Shown here piece after piece: positions 22,444-30,400 of a stretch of 30,734 nt of DNA. This DNA comes from an uncultured Dorea sp. GTDB taxonomy: Bacteria > Bacillota > Clostridia > Lachnospirales > Lachnospiraceae. Both the position numbers and the translations under genes were made by a program. The notes under the pieces were generated by a model, which searched no databases, was not told the DNA's origin, and was given only the letters and a program-made list of their open reading frames with translations. Location of the stretch: positions 1 to 30,734 of the forward strand of contig CAJTQA010000042.1 in assembly GCA_910578455.1 (NCBI GenBank). The letters are read 5' to 3'. Numbering within the stretch: position 1 is the first letter of the stretch; each line of letters starts with the position of its first letter.

Positions 22444-23394
22444 TTAAAAGCCAAGTATTTCAGACAAACTTATCTGCGGTTCTTTCAGAGAACGCACCTT
22501 TCTCTCCGTAATCCTGTCCTCGGGCAGAATCTTTCCGCACAGTATCGGGGAATTCGCATCATACATCTTCCTGTTTTCCCGCACTCTCCCGTCACTGGCA
22601 TTGGCATAGCAATAAACGCATCCATTCAGGCATGTATTGTATGTTCCCACTTCAATGCTCTCCAGACACCCGCATTCCTTTCTCTGATTCTTATCCTTTG
22701 CCCCTTCAAGCTTACACCCCAGCAAACGTTCAATCAGCGCCCTGTCAATGCAGCTCCCATGCTTAATCCCTGCGCTCTGCAAATCTATCTGCTCCGCGCA
22801 TGTCTCGATACCCAGCCGATGGCGGGCAGCTATCCTGGCAAGTTCTTTTCCAAGGCGCATCATCTCTTCCTCCGTCATCTGCCGGATGCCGGAGCTTTCT
22901 GCCCCACGCCTTATCCTGGCATACAAGTCAACAAAACTTATGACTGCTTTCTCCGTATAATCCGCAAGGCTGCCCGCCAGTTTCCCGAAAATATCCAGAT
23001 GATGCTCCTCTGTATATCTTTCATTGAGCAGGATCGGGTCGTATCTCCAGATTACCCTTTCCCTTCCAATCTTGTCGGACAGGCGCTTAAACGTATCAAG
23101 GAGCACTTCCTGCTTATCCGGAAGGTTCGGCTCTATATCTTTCCCGTAACCAGTAAGCGTAAATTGAAAATAATACATATAATCCTTTAGGAATTCCAGC
23201 TTATCTAACATATTCCCCGGGTTCTTTGTCCAGAGTACAATACAGTCCACAATATCCGGAGCCAGGGATATCCGGCTTACCTGATGGGCGTTCATAGGAT
23301 TTCTTACATAAAGAAAACCCTCTTTTATCCTGTTCACAAACCATTCTGAATAGCAGTCCGGCACGTCAGTCCGCCTACTCACGCTTAATATCAT
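22444..23394 (-). CDS. DUF1848 domain-containing protein with radical-SAM-like cysteine motif
   Basis: A 316-residue protein of the DUF1848 family, recognised by its N-terminus MILSVSRRTDVPDCYSEWFVNRIKEGFLYVRNP and the VLWTKNPGNML and ERVIWRYDPILL segments. Near the C-terminus GTYNTCLNGCVYCYANAS supplies Cys255, Cys259 and Cys262 (C-x3-C-x2-C, with aromatic Tyr before the last Cys), the spacing of a radical SAM 4Fe-4S site, preceded by CGC (241-243). The function is unknown. The beta/alpha pattern is compatible with a TIM barrel (inference). ATG 23394 has the SD AGGAGTGG; the 34-codon upstream extension overlaps the neighbouring promoter. It diverges from a genuine radical SAM gene. Confidence 0.85.
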   Translation of the reverse strand: MILSVSRRTDVPDCYSEWFVNRIKEGFLYVRNPMNAHQVSRISLAPDIVDCIVLWTKNPGNMLDKLEFLKDYMYYFQFTLTGYGKDIEPNLPDKQEVLLDTFKRLSDKIGRERVIWRYDPILLNERYTEEHHLDIFGKLAGSLADYTEKAVISFVDLYARIRRGAESSGIRQMTEEEMMRLGKELARIAARHRLGIETCAEQIDLQSAGIKHGSCIDRALIERLLGCKLEGAKDKNQRKECGCLESIEVGTYNTCLNGCVYCYANASDGRVRENRKMYDANSPILCGKILPEDRITERKVRSLKEPQISLSEILGF

Positions 23395-23428
23395 ATTTCC
23401 ACTCCTGTTTTTATAACCAAATAGGTAC

Positions 23429-23458
23429 TTTACACCGCAACAATTTATTTGATATAAT
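23429..23458 (+). promoter_or_regulatory. Promoter of the radical SAM / chromate transporter operon
   Basis: TTTACA (23429-23434), an 18-base spacer and a perfect TATAAT (23453-23458). Expected start near 23465. The transcript then runs through the hairpin at 23492-23526 before reaching the first start codon at 23555. Confidence 0.65.
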
Positions 23459-23491
23459 AATACCATATAAACGGTGTATAGAAAAGAAGAG

Positions 23492-23526
23492 TGCAAAACC
23501 CAGGCTAAATCTTCAGGGGTTTTGCA
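23492..23526 (+). terminator. Terminator-like hairpin in the leader of the radical SAM gene
   Basis: Arms TGCAAAACCC (23492-23501) and GGGTTTTGCA (23517-23526) are perfectly complementary, with a 15-base loop, and are followed directly by TTTTATTAG. This has the form of an intrinsic terminator lying between promoter and start codon, so it could act as an attenuator. No other promoter fits in the 28 bases left before the ATG. Confidence 0.6.
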
Positions 23527-23554
23527 TTTTATTAGTCAGCGGCAGGTGCAGATT

Positions 23555-24487
23555 ATGGATACACAGACGGTTTTCTGGGGCGAAAAAAGGTATCGTTCCC
23601 TTGATTATCATTTAAAGGAGAAGTTCGGACATAAAATCTATAAACTTTCCTTAAACGGCGGCATGACATGCCCCAACCGGGACGGCACGCTGGGATACAG
23701 GGGATGCATCTTCTGCAGCGCGGGCGGCTCCGGTGATTTTACCCCGGACTCCCGGCTCTCCGTAAAAGAGCAGATTGAATCTGCGCGCTCCCTTGTAGCC
23801 CGGAAATATAACGGCTCCTCATACATTGCCTATTTTCAGGCATACACGAACACTTACGCGCCCTGCTCTTACCTGAGAGAGATTTTTACAGCGGCTATCA
23901 GCTGCCCGGATATCAGCGCACTATCCATTGCCACAAGGCCGGACTGCCTCGGCGGGGATGTCCTGAAACTCTTAGAAGAGCTGAACCGCATAAAACCAGT
24001 CTGGGTAGAGCTGGGTTTTCAGACAATGCACGAGGACACTGCCCAATTTATCCGCAGGGGATACGATACGGAGGTCTTTGAGGCAGCTCTGTCTGCCCTC
24101 AGGGCACGAAACATCGAGACTATCGTCCACGTCATCCTCGGCCTTCCGGGAGAGGATGATGCCCAGATGCTTGACACGGTACGTTTCCTGAACAAGCATG
24201 ACATACAGGGAATCAAGCTGCAGCTGCTCCATATATTAAAGGACACGGATCTTGCAGATTATTATGGCAGCCATCCCTTCCGCATCCTCTCTATGGACGA
24301 GTATCTCTACATTGTCGGCAAATGCATCGCCTCCCTCAGGCCGGACATCGTCATACACCGGCTCACAGGGGATGCCCCGAAGTCTCTGCTAATCGCTCCT
24401 TTATGGAGCGCAAACAAACGCCAGGTACTGAACCGGATGCACGCATACCTTAAGGAAAATGATATCTGGCAGGGAAAGGAACTTTGA
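23555..24487 (+). CDS. YhcC-type radical SAM protein (TIGR01212 family)
   Basis: A 310-residue radical SAM enzyme of the YhcC/TIGR01212 group, related in its barrel to Elp3. The cluster-binding cysteines have the family's unusual spacing: Cys39, Cys51 and Cys54 in CPNRDGTLGYRGCIFC (C-x11-C-x2-C), followed by SAGGSGDFTPDSRLSVKEQIE. Further signatures are YIAYFQAYTNTYAP, LSIATRPDCLGGDVL, WVELGFQTMHEDTAQFIRRGY and IVHVILGLPGEDDAQM. The biological reaction is not established. ATG 23555 matches the family start; the GTG at 23474 lacks an SD and would run through the hairpin. The SD is only moderate (AGGTG). First gene of a plus-strand unit with DUF4364 one base downstream. Confidence 0.92.
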   Translation: MDTQTVFWGEKRYRSLDYHLKEKFGHKIYKLSLNGGMTCPNRDGTLGYRGCIFCSAGGSGDFTPDSRLSVKEQIESARSLVARKYNGSSYIAYFQAYTNTYAPCSYLREIFTAAISCPDISALSIATRPDCLGGDVLKLLEELNRIKPVWVELGFQTMHEDTAQFIRRGYDTEVFEAALSALRARNIETIVHVILGLPGEDDAQMLDTVRFLNKHDIQGIKLQLLHILKDTDLADYYGSHPFRILSMDEYLYIVGKCIASLRPDIVIHRLTGDAPKSLLIAPLWSANKRQVLNRMHAYLKENDIWQGKEL

Positions 24488-24488
24488 C

Positions 24489-24998
24489 ATGGCAGCATAC
24501 AAGCTCTATAAACTTATCATATTATATATGTTAAACCGGGTTGACTTCCCCCTTACGAATTCACAGCTTTCAGAATTTATATTAGACCAGGGGTACACCA
24601 ATTATTTCAAATTGCAGCAGGCTCTAGCGGAATTGTCCGTGGAGGGCTTTATCCGGGAGGAGGCCACTCACAGCCGCACTTTCTATCATATTACAAAAGA
24701 GGGGGAAGAGACGCTCAACTTTTTCAGAAATGATATCTCCCCCGCGATCCAGGCAGACATTGACGGCTTTTTCAGGCAAAAGCAGTATGAGCTAAAAAAG
24801 GAAGTGTCCGTCAGGGCAAATTATTATCCCGTTTCCGGCAGGGAATACTCCGTAAACTGTCAGGTTTACGAACATGGCATGCCCCTCATTGACCTTACGG
24901 TGACAGTTCCTGCCGAGGCCGAGGCTAAAGCCATTGCCGACAACTGGGGAAAAAAGAGCCAGGAAGTATATGCTTTGATCATGCAGAACCTGCTCTGA
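24489..24998 (+). CDS. DUF4364 family winged-helix-like protein
   Basis: A 169-residue protein of the DUF4364 family, found mostly in Clostridia. Residues about 1-75 (YKLYKLIILYMLNRVDFPLTNSQLSEFILDQGYTNYFKLQQALAEL) look like a winged helix of the PadR/MarR type, with an SRTFYHITKEGEETLNFF wing and helix; a mixed domain follows (VRANYYPVSGREYSVNCQVYEHGMPLIDLTVTVP). DNA binding is likely from the fold but targets are unknown. The ATG lies one base after the radical SAM stop (TGACATG) with AAAGGAA as SD, so the two are coupled. The stop overlaps an unlikely ATG of the next frame. Confidence 0.85.
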   Translation: MAAYKLYKLIILYMLNRVDFPLTNSQLSEFILDQGYTNYFKLQQALAELSVEGFIREEATHSRTFYHITKEGEETLNFFRNDISPAIQADIDGFFRQKQYELKKEVSVRANYYPVSGREYSVNCQVYEHGMPLIDLTVTVPAEAEAKAIADNWGKKSQEVYALIMQNLL

Positions 24999-25051
24999 TG
25001 CAGCGATTCTTCAATTCACCTAAAATACTTAATAATCGGAGGTTCATCTTT

Positions 25052-25603
25052 ATGAGCATAAAAAAACTTGCAGAGCTGTACGTCAGCTTTTTTAAGATTG
25101 GAGGGCTTACTTTTGGGGGCGGGCTTGCAATGCTGCCCATGCTGCAAAGGGAAATTGTCACAGACCGGAAGTGGTGCACGGAGGAAGAGATTCTTGACAT
25201 GTACGCTATCGGCCAATGCACGCCTGGGATCATCGCAGTCAATACTGCCACTTTCGTAGGGTTCAAGCAGGCAGGCGTTATCGGCGGCATTGCCGGAACG
25301 CTTGGGATGATTTCCCCATCCCTTATCATCATCTGCCTGATAGCGTCCATCCTCCAGAACTTCATCAATTATCCCGCTGTCATTCACGCCCTGTCAGGCA
25401 TCCGCATTGTCGTCTGCGGCATGATGATAAACACGGTTTTCACAATGGCTAAGAAAGGGATCGTTGACAAGATCGGCGGAGCTCTCTTTGTCGCAGCATT
25501 TATCCTTGCATGCTTTACCCCCGTCCCCACTGCACTGATCATTGTCTGCGCCGGGATTGCCGGTGTTATCGTCAATAAATTCGGAAGGAGAAAAGGCGCA
25601 TGA
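25052..25603 (+). CDS. Chromate transporter, half-size CHR subunit (first)
   Basis: A 183-residue single CHR-domain membrane protein with about six hydrophobic segments. The family N-terminal motif is LYVSFFKIGGLTFGGGLAMLPMLQREIV (residues about 8-35), followed by YAIGQCTPGIIAVNTATFVGFKQAG, the conserved P-G-I/P core. ATG 25052 is chosen because GGAGG lies 9 bases upstream; an in-frame ATG at 24998 overlaps the preceding stop without an SD. The two half genes together equal one full-length ChrA and probably form a heterodimer. Chromate efflux is the family name, but in gut-type anaerobes the true substrate is unknown. Confidence 0.9.
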   Translation: MSIKKLAELYVSFFKIGGLTFGGGLAMLPMLQREIVTDRKWCTEEEILDMYAIGQCTPGIIAVNTATFVGFKQAGVIGGIAGTLGMISPSLIIICLIASILQNFINYPAVIHALSGIRIVVCGMMINTVFTMAKKGIVDKIGGALFVAAFILACFTPVPTALIIVCAGIAGVIVNKFGRRKGA

Positions 25604-26154
25604 TCTACCTCACACTTGCCATAGAATTTTTTAAGATTGGTTTATTTTCCATCGGAGGAGGCATGGCGACCCTCCCTTTCCTCATGGACCTGACGACCAG
25701 GTATGACTGGTTTACTGCCAGCGAGCTTACCAATATGGTCGCCATCAGCGAAAGCACCCCCGGGCCCGTAGGCGTAAATATGGCCACCTACGCGGGATAC
25801 AGCGCCGCCGGCGTTCCCGGCGCTGTCGTCGCCACCCTTGCCCTGACTGCACCCGCTATCATCATCATATGCATAATTGCAAAATTTTTGGAGAACTTCA
25901 ATAAAAATACCACTGTAAAGTCTGTATTTTACGGAATACGCCCCACAGTGGCTGCCCTGATCGGATATGCTGTATTTGAACTTTTAAAGATTGCCCTGAT
26001 TACCGTATCAGGCGGGCAGATCCACCTGAATTATTCCGGCATCATCCTGTGCGCTGTCACGGTGGCGGCACTGCAGGTCAAGAAGATAAAGGCGTTTCAC
26101 CCTGTCGTGATGATTGCCATAGGCGCGGGAATCGGCGTCCTGTTTAAGATGTAG
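25600..26154 (+). CDS. Chromate transporter, half-size CHR subunit (second)
   Basis: A 184-residue partner of the preceding gene, beginning with an ATGA overlap on its stop codon and the SD GGAGAAAAGG. The CHR motif is EFFKIGLFSIGGGMATLPFLMDLTTRYDW (about residues 7-35), followed by VAISESTPGPVGVNMATYAGYSAAGVPGAVVATLAL; the ESTPGP core differs from QCTPGI in the first copy, a usual asymmetry between the paired halves. About six membrane segments. It ends 5 bp before the convergent hemW stop, with no terminator seen between them. Substrate assignment is by family only. Confidence 0.9.
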   Translation: MIYLTLAIEFFKIGLFSIGGGMATLPFLMDLTTRYDWFTASELTNMVAISESTPGPVGVNMATYAGYSAAGVPGAVVATLALTAPAIIIICIIAKFLENFNKNTTVKSVFYGIRPTVAALIGYAVFELLKIALITVSGGQIHLNYSGIILCAVTVAALQVKKIKAFHPVVMIAIGAGIGVLFKM

Positions 26155-26159
26155 CTTTC

Positions 26160-27278
26160 TCAGTCCAGCAAAAACATGCTCATCACATAATTGCTGACAT
26201 CCGTTCCCCGGTCGGTCAGCATGATAAAATCGCCATTTCGCATCATCAGCCCCTTAGAAATCATGTCATTGATTACCGCTCCGTATATCTCTTCTATCGG
26301 GGCGGTAAATTCTTCCTCAAATCTCTTTGCCGACACTCCCTTTGTCTTCCTGAGCCCAAGAAACATATATTCCTCCATCTCTTCGCTCATGCTCAACTCA
26401 TGGGGCTTTTCATCCTGCACCCATCTTTTATGTTCCATAAAAGATGACGCCCCGGTGCCAATGCCAAGGTACTCTGTCCTGTTCCAGTAGCCGAGATTGT
26501 GCCGGCACTCATATCCCTTCCTCGCATAATTAGAGATTTCATATCTTTCATAACCGTGCTGAGACAGAATGTCTTTCGTGTCCTGATACATCTGCCTCTC
26601 CTCATCCTCGTCAGGCAGCGGCGGGTTCCCTTCGCCCTTTTTCCTGCTCCCGCTGTTTTCCGAACCGTATATCTCGTAAAAAGGAGTTCCTTCTTCAATG
26701 ATGAGGCTGTACGCCGATATATGTTCCGGGCCAAGTGCGGCTGTCCTTTCCAATGTCTGCGCCCAGCTTTCCCTTGTCTGGCCCGGAACTGCCGATATAA
26801 GGTCAACATTGATATTTCCGAACCCCTCTTCTCTCGCCATCCGGTACGTCTCAAGGAAATCACGGAATGAATGAATCCTTCCAAGAATCTTTAGCTCCTC
26901 ATCACTTGCGGACTGAAGCCCGATGCTCAGACGGTTCACTCCCGTCTCTCTGTACATTTTTAACTTTTCCTCCGTAACGGTTCCCGGATTTACCTCTACC
27001 GTAATCTCCGCATTCTCATCTATAAAAAATACCTGCCTGGCAGCCGCAAAAATCTGCCCCATCTGCTCTCCTTCAAGGATAGAGGGCGTTCCCCCTCCCA
27101 CAAATATGCTGATAACACGATAAGCCTTTGCAAGGTTTCCGCAAGAGCGGATCCTTCTGCAAAGGCTCTCCACATACGCCCGGCGCTCCTCTTTTGGCGC
27201 CGGCCCGGACAGAAAATCGCAGTAATTACATTTTTTCGCACAAAACGGAATATGGATATAGATTTCTAACGGTTTCAT
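26160..27278 (-). CDS. hemW: Radical SAM heme chaperone HemW (HemN-like)
   Basis: A 372-residue radical SAM protein of the HemN/HemW family. The cluster motif IHIPFCAKKCNYCDF gives Cys13, Cys17 and Cys20 (C-x3-C-x2-C). The fourth Cys of true coproporphyrinogen dehydrogenase HemN (CxxxCxxCxC) is absent (Asp21-Phe22 instead), which places it with HemW, a heme-trafficking chaperone. GGGTPS (about residues 62-67), EVNPGTVTEEKLKMYRETGVNRLSIGLQS and DLISAVPGQTRESW follow, and a HemN_C-type wing with RRTEYLGIGTGASSF sits near residues 260-280. It overlaps the lepA stop by one base (TAATG) without a separate SD, so it is translated after lepA. That pairing is common in Firmicutes. Confidence 0.93.
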   Translation of the reverse strand: MKPLEIYIHIPFCAKKCNYCDFLSGPAPKEERRAYVESLCRRIRSCGNLAKAYRVISIFVGGGTPSILEGEQMGQIFAAARQVFFIDENAEITVEVNPGTVTEEKLKMYRETGVNRLSIGLQSASDEELKILGRIHSFRDFLETYRMAREEGFGNINVDLISAVPGQTRESWAQTLERTAALGPEHISAYSLIIEEGTPFYEIYGSENSGSRKKGEGNPPLPDEDEERQMYQDTKDILSQHGYERYEISNYARKGYECRHNLGYWNRTEYLGIGTGASSFMEHKRWVQDEKPHELSMSEEMEEYMFLGLRKTKGVSAKRFEEEFTAPIEEIYGAVINDMISKGLMMRNGDFIMLTDRGTDVSNYVMSMFLLD

Positions 27279-29095
27279 TACTTTTTGTCATCCAGCTTAA
27301 GCACGCTCATAAATGCCTTCTGAGGTATCTCTACATTTCCCACCTGGCGCATGCGTTTCTTGCCCTCTTTCTGCTTTTCCAGCAATTTCTTCTTTCTGGT
27401 GATGTCGCCGCCGTAACATTTTGCAAGAACATCTTTACGCATAGCACGCACAGTCTCCCGGGCGATAATCTTGCTGCCGATTGCCGCCTGAATGGGAATT
27501 TCAAACAAATGCCGGGGAATCTCCTCTTTCAGTTTCTCACACATCTTCCTGCCCCGCTCGTAAGCTGTCTGGGCGTGTACGATAAAGGACAGCGCGTCAA
27601 CTTCTTCTTTATTGATCAGGATATCCAGTTTCACAAGCTCGGACTGTATATACCCGTCCATTTCATAATCAAAGGAGGCATAACCCCGGGATCTGGATTT
27701 CAGCGCGTCAAAAAAGTCGTAGATAATCTCGTTAAGAGGCAGGCGGTAATGCAGGACAGCCCGGCTCTCCTCAATGTACTCCATTCCCTCATAGATCCCC
27801 CTTCTCTCCTGGCACAGATCCATGATTGCCCCGATAAATTCTGACGTGACCATAATCTCCGCTTTCACGATCGGCTCTTCCATATATTCAATCTCCGAAG
27901 GATCCGGAAGGTTAGACGGATTGGTAAGCTCTATCATCTCCCCGTTGGTCTTGTATACATGATACACCACTCCCGGAGCTGTCGTCACAAGGTCAAGGTT
28001 ATACTCCCGCTCCAGCCGCTCCTGAATAATCTCAAGGTGCAAAAGCCCCAGAAAGCCGCAACGGAACCCGAATCCAAGCGCAACAGAAGTCTCCGGCTCA
28101 AACTGAAGAGACGCATCATTGAGCTGAAGCTTTTCCAGCGCATCCCTTAAATCCGGGTATTTTGCCCCGTCCGCCGGATACATCCCGCAGTAAACCATAG
28201 GATTCACTTTCTTATAGCCCGGCAGCGGTTCTTTGCATGGCTCCTGGGCATTTGTAATCGTATCGCCCACCCGGGTGTCCTTTACATTTTTGATGCTCGC
28301 CGTAATATAGCCTACCATCCCGGCGCTCAGCTCCTCGCAGGGGATAAACTGCCCTGCCCCGAAGTAGCCCACTTCCACTACCTCTGCCTTCGCCCCGGTA
28401 GCCATCATTAAGATAGGGGTTCCTTTCCGAATCGCCCCCTCCTTAATGCGGCAGAACACGATTACTCCTTTGTACGAATCGTACACAGAGTCAAAGATCA
28501 GCGCTTTAAGAGGCGCTTTTGAATCCCCTGACGGCGCAGGTATCTTCTCAATAATCTGCTCCAATACTTCTTCAATATTAATTCCTGTCTTTGCAGAGAT
28601 GCGGGGCGCATCCTCAGCCTCAATGCCGATAATGTCCTCAATCTCCTCAATCACATGCTCCGGCTGGGCGCTGGGCAGATCTATCTTATTTATGACCGGC
28701 ATAACGTCCAGGTCATGATCCAGCGCAAGGTATACATTGGCCAGCGTCTGAGCCTCCACGCCCTGAGCCGCGTCCACCACAAGAATCGCTCCGTCACAGG
28801 CCGCAAGGCTCCTGGACACCTCGTAGTTAAAGTCAACATGACCCGGCGTGTCAATCAGGTTAAAGATATATTCTTCCCCGTTTTTCGCCTTGTAGACGAT
28901 ACGTACCGTCTGCGCTTTGATGGTAATGCCCCTTTCCCTCTCAAGCTCCATATTGTCAAGCACCTGCGACTGCATCTCACGGCTGGTAAGCAGGCCTGTC
29001 ATCTCAATGATGCGATCTGCAAGCGTAGATTTCCCGTGATCAATATGTGCGATAATACAAAAATTTCGGATTTTACTTTGATTTATTTCTGCCAC
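27278..29095 (-). CDS. lepA: Elongation factor 4 (LepA)
   Basis: Ribosome back-translocating GTPase EF4, 605 residues, the normal length. All G motifs are canonical: AHIDHGKST (P-loop, about residues 16-24), RERGITIKA, DTPGHVDF (about 82-89) and NKIDLPSA (about 136-143). The LepA-specific C-terminus (ARETVRAMRKDVLAKCYGGDITRKKKLLEKQKEGKKRMRQVGNVEIPQKAF) is intact. The start is a GTG at 29095 with AAGGA about nine bases upstream. It ends in TAATG, overlapping hemW. Its intact motifs contrast with the degenerate ones of the EF-G-like gene at 14465-16540. Confidence 0.97.
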   Translation of the reverse strand: MAEINQSKIRNFCIIAHIDHGKSTLADRIIEMTGLLTSREMQSQVLDNMELERERGITIKAQTVRIVYKAKNGEEYIFNLIDTPGHVDFNYEVSRSLAACDGAILVVDAAQGVEAQTLANVYLALDHDLDVMPVINKIDLPSAQPEHVIEEIEDIIGIEAEDAPRISAKTGINIEEVLEQIIEKIPAPSGDSKAPLKALIFDSVYDSYKGVIVFCRIKEGAIRKGTPILMMATGAKAEVVEVGYFGAGQFIPCEELSAGMVGYITASIKNVKDTRVGDTITNAQEPCKEPLPGYKKVNPMVYCGMYPADGAKYPDLRDALEKLQLNDASLQFEPETSVALGFGFRCGFLGLLHLEIIQERLEREYNLDLVTTAPGVVYHVYKTNGEMIELTNPSNLPDPSEIEYMEEPIVKAEIMVTSEFIGAIMDLCQERRGIYEGMEYIEESRAVLHYRLPLNEIIYDFFDALKSRSRGYASFDYEMDGYIQSELVKLDILINKEEVDALSFIVHAQTAYERGRKMCEKLKEEIPRHLFEIPIQAAIGSKIIARETVRAMRKDVLAKCYGGDITRKKKLLEKQKEGKKRMRQVGNVEIPQKAFMSVLKLDDKK

Positions 29096-29139
29096 TTCTA
29101 TCGTCCTTCCATTTCCAACTTAAAACTTCATCCATTCAT

Positions 29140-29212
29140 GACTCCGTCCGCCAGAACACGCCCAAGGGCGCCCCTTAATGCATGTTCCTTCGGAACAGGC
29201 GGACTCCGTCCG
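29140..29212. repeat. Structured repeat element between holA and lepA
   Basis: Direct repeats GACTCCGTCCG lie at 29140-29150 and 29202-29212. Between them, GTCCGCC (29146-29152) is complementary to GGCGGAC (29198-29204), enclosing two hairpins: CGCCC-AA-GGGCG (29159-29170) and TGTTCC-TTC-GGAACA (29183-29197). The element starts just past the holA stop and ends about 45 bases before the lepA start. It may act as a terminator without T-run, a regulatory RNA fold, or the scar of a rearrangement. Confidence 0.55.
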
Positions 29213-29222
29213 TCAAAGTATA

Positions 29223-30203
29223 TCATGCCGTGGTGTTCTTTACAATGAAAAGTTCTACACTTATCTGCTGGTCAAGCCGCCCTGTCTTTGCCATCTCTTC
29301 AAGCTCCGCCGCCTCTGAAAGGATTCCCTTAAGCTGCGCCGCGGAAAACTCCCTGCACTGCCTTATGCACTTCTCCGCTGCGAAGGGCGGCTGTTTCGTC
29401 ACTTTTGCTATCTGTGATCTGTCACGCCCCTCCTTTACCAGCTCCTTTGTCTCCAAGAGCAGCCTGAACTGCCTGGACAATAAGCTCAATATCTTAAGGG
29501 GAGGCTCTTTTAATGTCAGAAGGTCATAGTAATAATCAAGCATTTCTTTCTGTCTCTTTGCCGCGGCGGCTTCAATCATCTTAAAGATCTTGTTCTCAAT
29601 CTGGACTGAGCAGATTGCGTCAATATCCGAGACCGTAATCTCCGTTTCCCCCAGCGTGTACCCAAATAGTTTCTCCAGTTCCTTCTCCAGATTTTCCATG
29701 TCGGTTCCCACCCGTTCCAAAAGATAGCGGGCGGTTGATTCTTTTATCTGCTTTTGTTCGCCTTTCACCTGCCTGGCAATCCAGAGGAGCAGCGTCTTCT
29801 CATCCTGACGTTTAAGCTCTAAAACATATCCCGTCTCCTTCACCGCCTTAAACATCTTTCCGCGCTTGTCCGCCTCCTCCTCCACAAACAGGAAACACGC
29901 CGTATCCGGCATCTGTCTGATATAATCAGCAAGCTCCGGGCATGACGACTTAAAAAAACCGGAATTTTCTACGACGATCAGACGGCGTTCGGCAAAAAAG
30001 GGCATCGTCTCCGCCAGGTCGATTAATTTTGAAGGTTCAGTTCCCTTTCCTTCAAAATAAGCATAGTTTACTGTATCTCCGTCCGGAAACATTGCCTTTG
30101 TCAATTTTTCTTTATACTGCTTTTTTAGATAGGCCTCCTCCCCATAGAGAAGATATGACCTTTTAAACTGTCCAGTTTTCATATGCTCATTAAGTGTTTT
30201 CAC
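29223..30203 (-). CDS. holA: DNA polymerase III delta subunit
   Basis: Clamp-loader delta subunit that opens the beta clamp, 326 residues from a GTG start at 30203. The N-terminus then reads VKTLNEHMKTGQFKRSYLLYGEEAYLKKQYKEKL, which matches the HolA family start. GAGG lies about 11 bases upstream, slightly far for an SD; in-frame ATG codons at 30275 and 30182 are less convincing. Conserved features include FFAERRLIVVENSGFF (the delta wrench region), CFLFVEEEADKRGKMFK, RVGTDMENLEKELEKLFGY and the C-terminal collar helices. In Firmicutes holA commonly follows comEC, which fits the ComEC-like remnant upstream. The rpsT, gpr and spoIIP genes often found between holA and lepA are missing here. Confidence 0.93.
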   Translation of the reverse strand: MKTLNEHMKTGQFKRSYLLYGEEAYLKKQYKEKLTKAMFPDGDTVNYAYFEGKGTEPSKLIDLAETMPFFAERRLIVVENSGFFKSSCPELADYIRQMPDTACFLFVEEEADKRGKMFKAVKETGYVLELKRQDEKTLLLWIARQVKGEQKQIKESTARYLLERVGTDMENLEKELEKLFGYTLGETEITVSDIDAICSVQIENKIFKMIEAAAAKRQKEMLDYYYDLLTLKEPPLKILSLLSRQFRLLLETKELVKEGRDRSQIAKVTKQPPFAAEKCIRQCREFSAAQLKGILSEAAELEEMAKTGRLDQQISVELFIVKNTTA

Positions 30204-30277
30204 CTGCCGCACATCCTCAACTCTGCTTTTTTCCGGCGCAGGCAAAACTGCCGCGCCGTCAAAAACAGTATACATAA

Positions 30278-30400
30278 TTATGTAAATTTGTTCAAGACAA
30301 TTTGCCGCAGCTTGGGATTCTGCCTCCAAGCAATAAATGCAATCTGTTTTACCGGTTTTGATATTTCCAGCCCTTCAAAAATACTTTTATCTCCGTTCAT
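30278..30400 (-). CDS. Small ORF coupled to the ComEC-like remnant (40 aa, uncertain)
   Basis: An ATG at 30400 overlaps the stop of the ComEC-like fragment (CGATGA) and opens a 40-residue frame ending at a TAA at 30278. The peptide begins MNGDKSIFEGLEISKPVKQ and continues with a hydrophobic then basic stretch (IAFIAWRQNPKLRQIVL). No SD is visible apart from possible coupling. I do not recognise it. It may be a genuine small protein, the remnant of a larger one, or chance. Confidence 0.35.
   Translation of the reverse strand: MNGDKSIFEGLEISKPVKQIAFIAWRQNPKLRQIVLNKFT

Noticed and set aside
23474..23554. 27-codon GTG-initiated extension of the radical SAM protein
   Set aside because: No SD before the GTG, and the added residues pass through the leader hairpin and do not match the family.
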